This document shows, piece after piece, positions 62,191 to 64,000 of a stretch of DNA of 64,000 bases (positions are counted from its first letter, which is position 1; each line of letters opens with the position of its first letter). Under the pieces are notes generated by a model, which saw only the letters and a program-made list of their open reading frames with translations, ran no database searches and was not told the origin of the DNA. The translations under genes and the position numbers were made by a program. The stretch is from Fasciolopsis buskii (taxonomy: Eukaryota > Platyhelminthes > Trematoda > Plagiorchiida > Fasciolidae). The stretch covers positions 62,001 through 126,000 of the forward strand of contig LUCM01004803.1 of NCBI GenBank assembly GCA_008360955.1, given 5' to 3'.

Positions 62191-63240
62191 GGTGATTGTA
62201 GGAAAGCGGCCAAATTATTTCTCACTCTACTCTAATTCGATGTTAGTGATTAGGTGTGATTCGGTGAAACTTTGTGAAATGATGTCATTCGGTGCATCGA
62301 TTGTCGTGCATTGTTATTTGGTCCAGGCCAAGCTCAAAACAACTTGCCACATGAGGCTGGAAAAAAGCAAATGTTACGATTAAGAAAAATGCAAATTTGA
62401 AAGTACCGTGACCACATTCTACTCCATTTTATAAAATCTCAAAACTTGACACAGAAAAATGTGTATACAACTAACAAACTTCGACATGAATAAAACGGAT
62501 AGAAGGTACAGATTACGAGATGCAAGCATCTCTTTTTAACTTTCTCAATCGTGCAAGCAAAACACGTTAATTCACGTCAAAATATGAAGAGGAGGAACTC
62601 AACGTAAAATAAACCGCGTTGACAAACTCAAGAAAGTGTTTGGTGAAAGCCGATTGGGTAACGTTAGGACGGGCACAAATGGAGCGAACAGTTTTGGCCC
62701 ATATTAATGATCGCGCTTCTCAATCTTTGGAGTCGACAAAACGTCTTCCAAAAAGGGAACAAGTTGCATAGACTCCCGTGAATTGCTTTGTTGGGATCGA
62801 TTTGGTAAGCTAATCAGCCAAAACCTCAAGTGTACGCTATAAATTATACCTTCTCTGTTGAACTCAACATTCTACATGCAATCAAGGAACTGGGTCTCAA
62901 CAGACAGCCGACAAAAGTGCCAATCTAAAGGCGGCTCACATCATTCACCAATCCGTCTGCAGCTTCAATGATACACTAAGTCAAAACGGATAGGCGCCTC
63001 GGTTAACTGATGGGAGGGCATGCCCTTAAGTGGTTAGAGAAACAAACTACTCATACTACCCCGAAAAGAAAGCGATTACCAGGAAATAGGACTCGTCAAT
63101 CGTGAAATACCTCATGGCGTTCAGTCACCAAACTGACCCCGACAGAGCACTTCACAGGAGTCTACGCAACTTGTTCGCTATTTGGAAGCGTTGTGGATCA
63201 ACAGGCTGAAGCCATCATTATGTGACAAAAACTATTGATA
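62191..63240. other. No supported gene; spacer between LINE remnant and tRNA-cored repeats
   Basis: The 62880-63200 part is GC-richer and may be retroelement debris, but no conserved motif can be read in any frame. Confidence 0.4.
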
Positions 63241-63628
63241 CATGTTAGTAGTAGGAGATTGAATGTTTTGATGAAATAATTCACCATGTGATATCATCGC
63301 TCAGCTCACCATAAAGAAACCATGGAAGCACTGTACAGCTGTTTCATCCTTGTTAGGAATCATTAGCAGTGCATATCCACCATGTGGTGAAGTTCAACAA
63401 ACCGTTCAGAGCCTGCCCGGTAGCGTAATGGCTAAGGCGTTCGACTGGAAATCGTTGTCCCGGATTCGTGTGCCAGTTCGAGCACAGTGCATATGCATTG
63501 CTCATGATTCCTAACAAGGATGAAAGAGCTGTGTGCAGTGCTTCGATGGTTTCTTAATGCTCAGTTGACCGATCATATGAGATGGTGAATTATTTGATGA
63601 GAACATTCAATCTGGTACTACTAACATG
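63241..63628 (+). mobile_element. Inverted-repeat (foldback) element with tRNA-like core, copy B
   Basis: A near-palindrome of 388 bp. The left arm at 63241-63374 starts catgttagtagtaggagatt. The right arm at about 63488-63628 ends with its complement (aatctggtactactaacatg). The core (63375-63487) holds a tRNA-like segment in plus orientation. Arm identity is high by eye, with scattered substitutions. No target site duplication is evident. It could be a MITE-like foldback element that captured a SINE, or a SINE inserted next to its own inverted tail. Confidence 0.7.
63411..63485 (+). tRNA. tRNA-derived core of copy B (pseudo-tRNA)
   Basis: The A box TAGCGTAATGG is intact. The anticodon arm CGA-ctggaaa-TCG would read GGA (Ser). 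The B box region is degraded (ggattcgtgtgcc). The sequence is close to copy C, so they share an origin. Confidence 0.5.
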
Positions 63629-64000
63629 TTGCAAGCTATTCAAGCTGTGTAGGTTCAATATCGAAAGCCTTGGTCGTACTAGGGCTCACTGCAGAGAAGT
63701 GATGATCAGAAGGGGTAGTTGTTGTGCGCTAGGAGTCAGTGGCCGTGCAAATGAGTGACGGATATGTGCAACATCATGATGTGATGAAGTTGAACAAACC
63801 GTTGAGAGCCTTCCCGGTAGCGTAATGGCTAAGGCGTTCGACTGGAAATCGTCTGTCATGGGTTCAAGTCCCAGTTCGGGCGCGGTCCATATGCACTGCT
63901 CGTGATTCCTAACAAGCGAGATGAGCAGCTGCACAGTTCTTCCATGATTCCTTTATGGTGAGCTGAGCGATGATATCACATGGTGAATTATTTCATAAAA
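63629..64000 (+). mobile_element. tRNA-cored repeat, copy C, running to the window edge
   Basis: A body at 63629-63800 matches the complement of 53495-53665 (for example the tgcaaatgagtgacggatat block). It is followed by a tRNA-like segment and the common tail (cctaacaagcgagatgagca...ggtgaattatttcat). It begins directly where copy B ends, so B and C lie head to tail. The 3' end is cut by the window. Confidence 0.6.
63808..63883 (+). tRNA. tRNA-derived core of copy C (best preserved)
   Basis: The A box is TAGCGTAATGG and the B box is GGTTCAAGTCC, a full match to the pol III consensus. The TpsiC arm CTGGG-like pairing (GGG/CCC) is intact. The anticodon loop ctggaaa reads GGA. The acceptor stem is poor, and there is no T-run terminator directly after it. 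The segment marks the SINE head, not a tRNA gene. Confidence 0.55.

Noticed and set aside
63686..63934. 82-codon minus-strand frame through the tRNA-cored repeat
   Set aside because: It is antisense to a non-coding repeat; such frames are a common gene-model artefact.

Overview
The window reads as low-gene-density animal nuclear DNA. Coding sequence comes as short exons in kilobase-scale non-coding sequence, splice sites follow the GT-AG rule, base composition is AT-leaning, and most of the length carries no supportable gene. There is no operon structure and there are no bacterial signals. An invertebrate with long introns is likely. A flatworm such as a trematode is a reasonable guess from the mix of hammerhead-bearing repeats, decayed LINEs and tRNA-cored repeats, but no sequence here proves it.

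The one gene I can name is a nuclear receptor of the NR2E3 (PNR) / fax-1 / Hr51 type on the plus strand, in three exons at 25911-26702, 30962-31065 and 32485-33479. Intron phases join exactly across the two zinc fingers, and the P-box is the group's diagnostic CNGCSG. It has an N-terminal region of about 226 residues and a hinge of about 320 residues. I find no ligand-binding domain: either it lies beyond a long intron or this is a DBD-only form.

The rest of the coding evidence is exons I cannot assign to a family. These are a strong 256-nt exon at 10686-10941 (+), a minus-strand exon at 12263-12386, a nearly open region at 16968-17577 (+), a frame-broken block at 20015-21349 (+), a minus-strand exon at 36641-36976, and a possible plus-strand gene at about 52864-55903.

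The most interesting content is repetitive. At 19059-19572 a 307-bp unit, (TA)n-flanked, is tandemly duplicated, and each copy carries what looks like a complete type I hammerhead self-cleaving ribozyme on the minus strand, with several extra hairpins. This is the layout of a small retrozyme-like element. A diverged relative sits at 2695-2905, facing an inverted partner at 2966-3110. At 53271-53775 and 63241-64000 there is a second family: elements with inverted-repeat arms of about 130 bp around a tRNA-like core with recognisable A and B boxes. A decayed LINE reverse transcriptase lies on the minus strand at 61200-61800. Simple repeats occur at 6660-7045, 19036-19058, 45592-45608 and 46948-47050.

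All domain calls were made by eye from motifs. No alignment, folding or database search was run.
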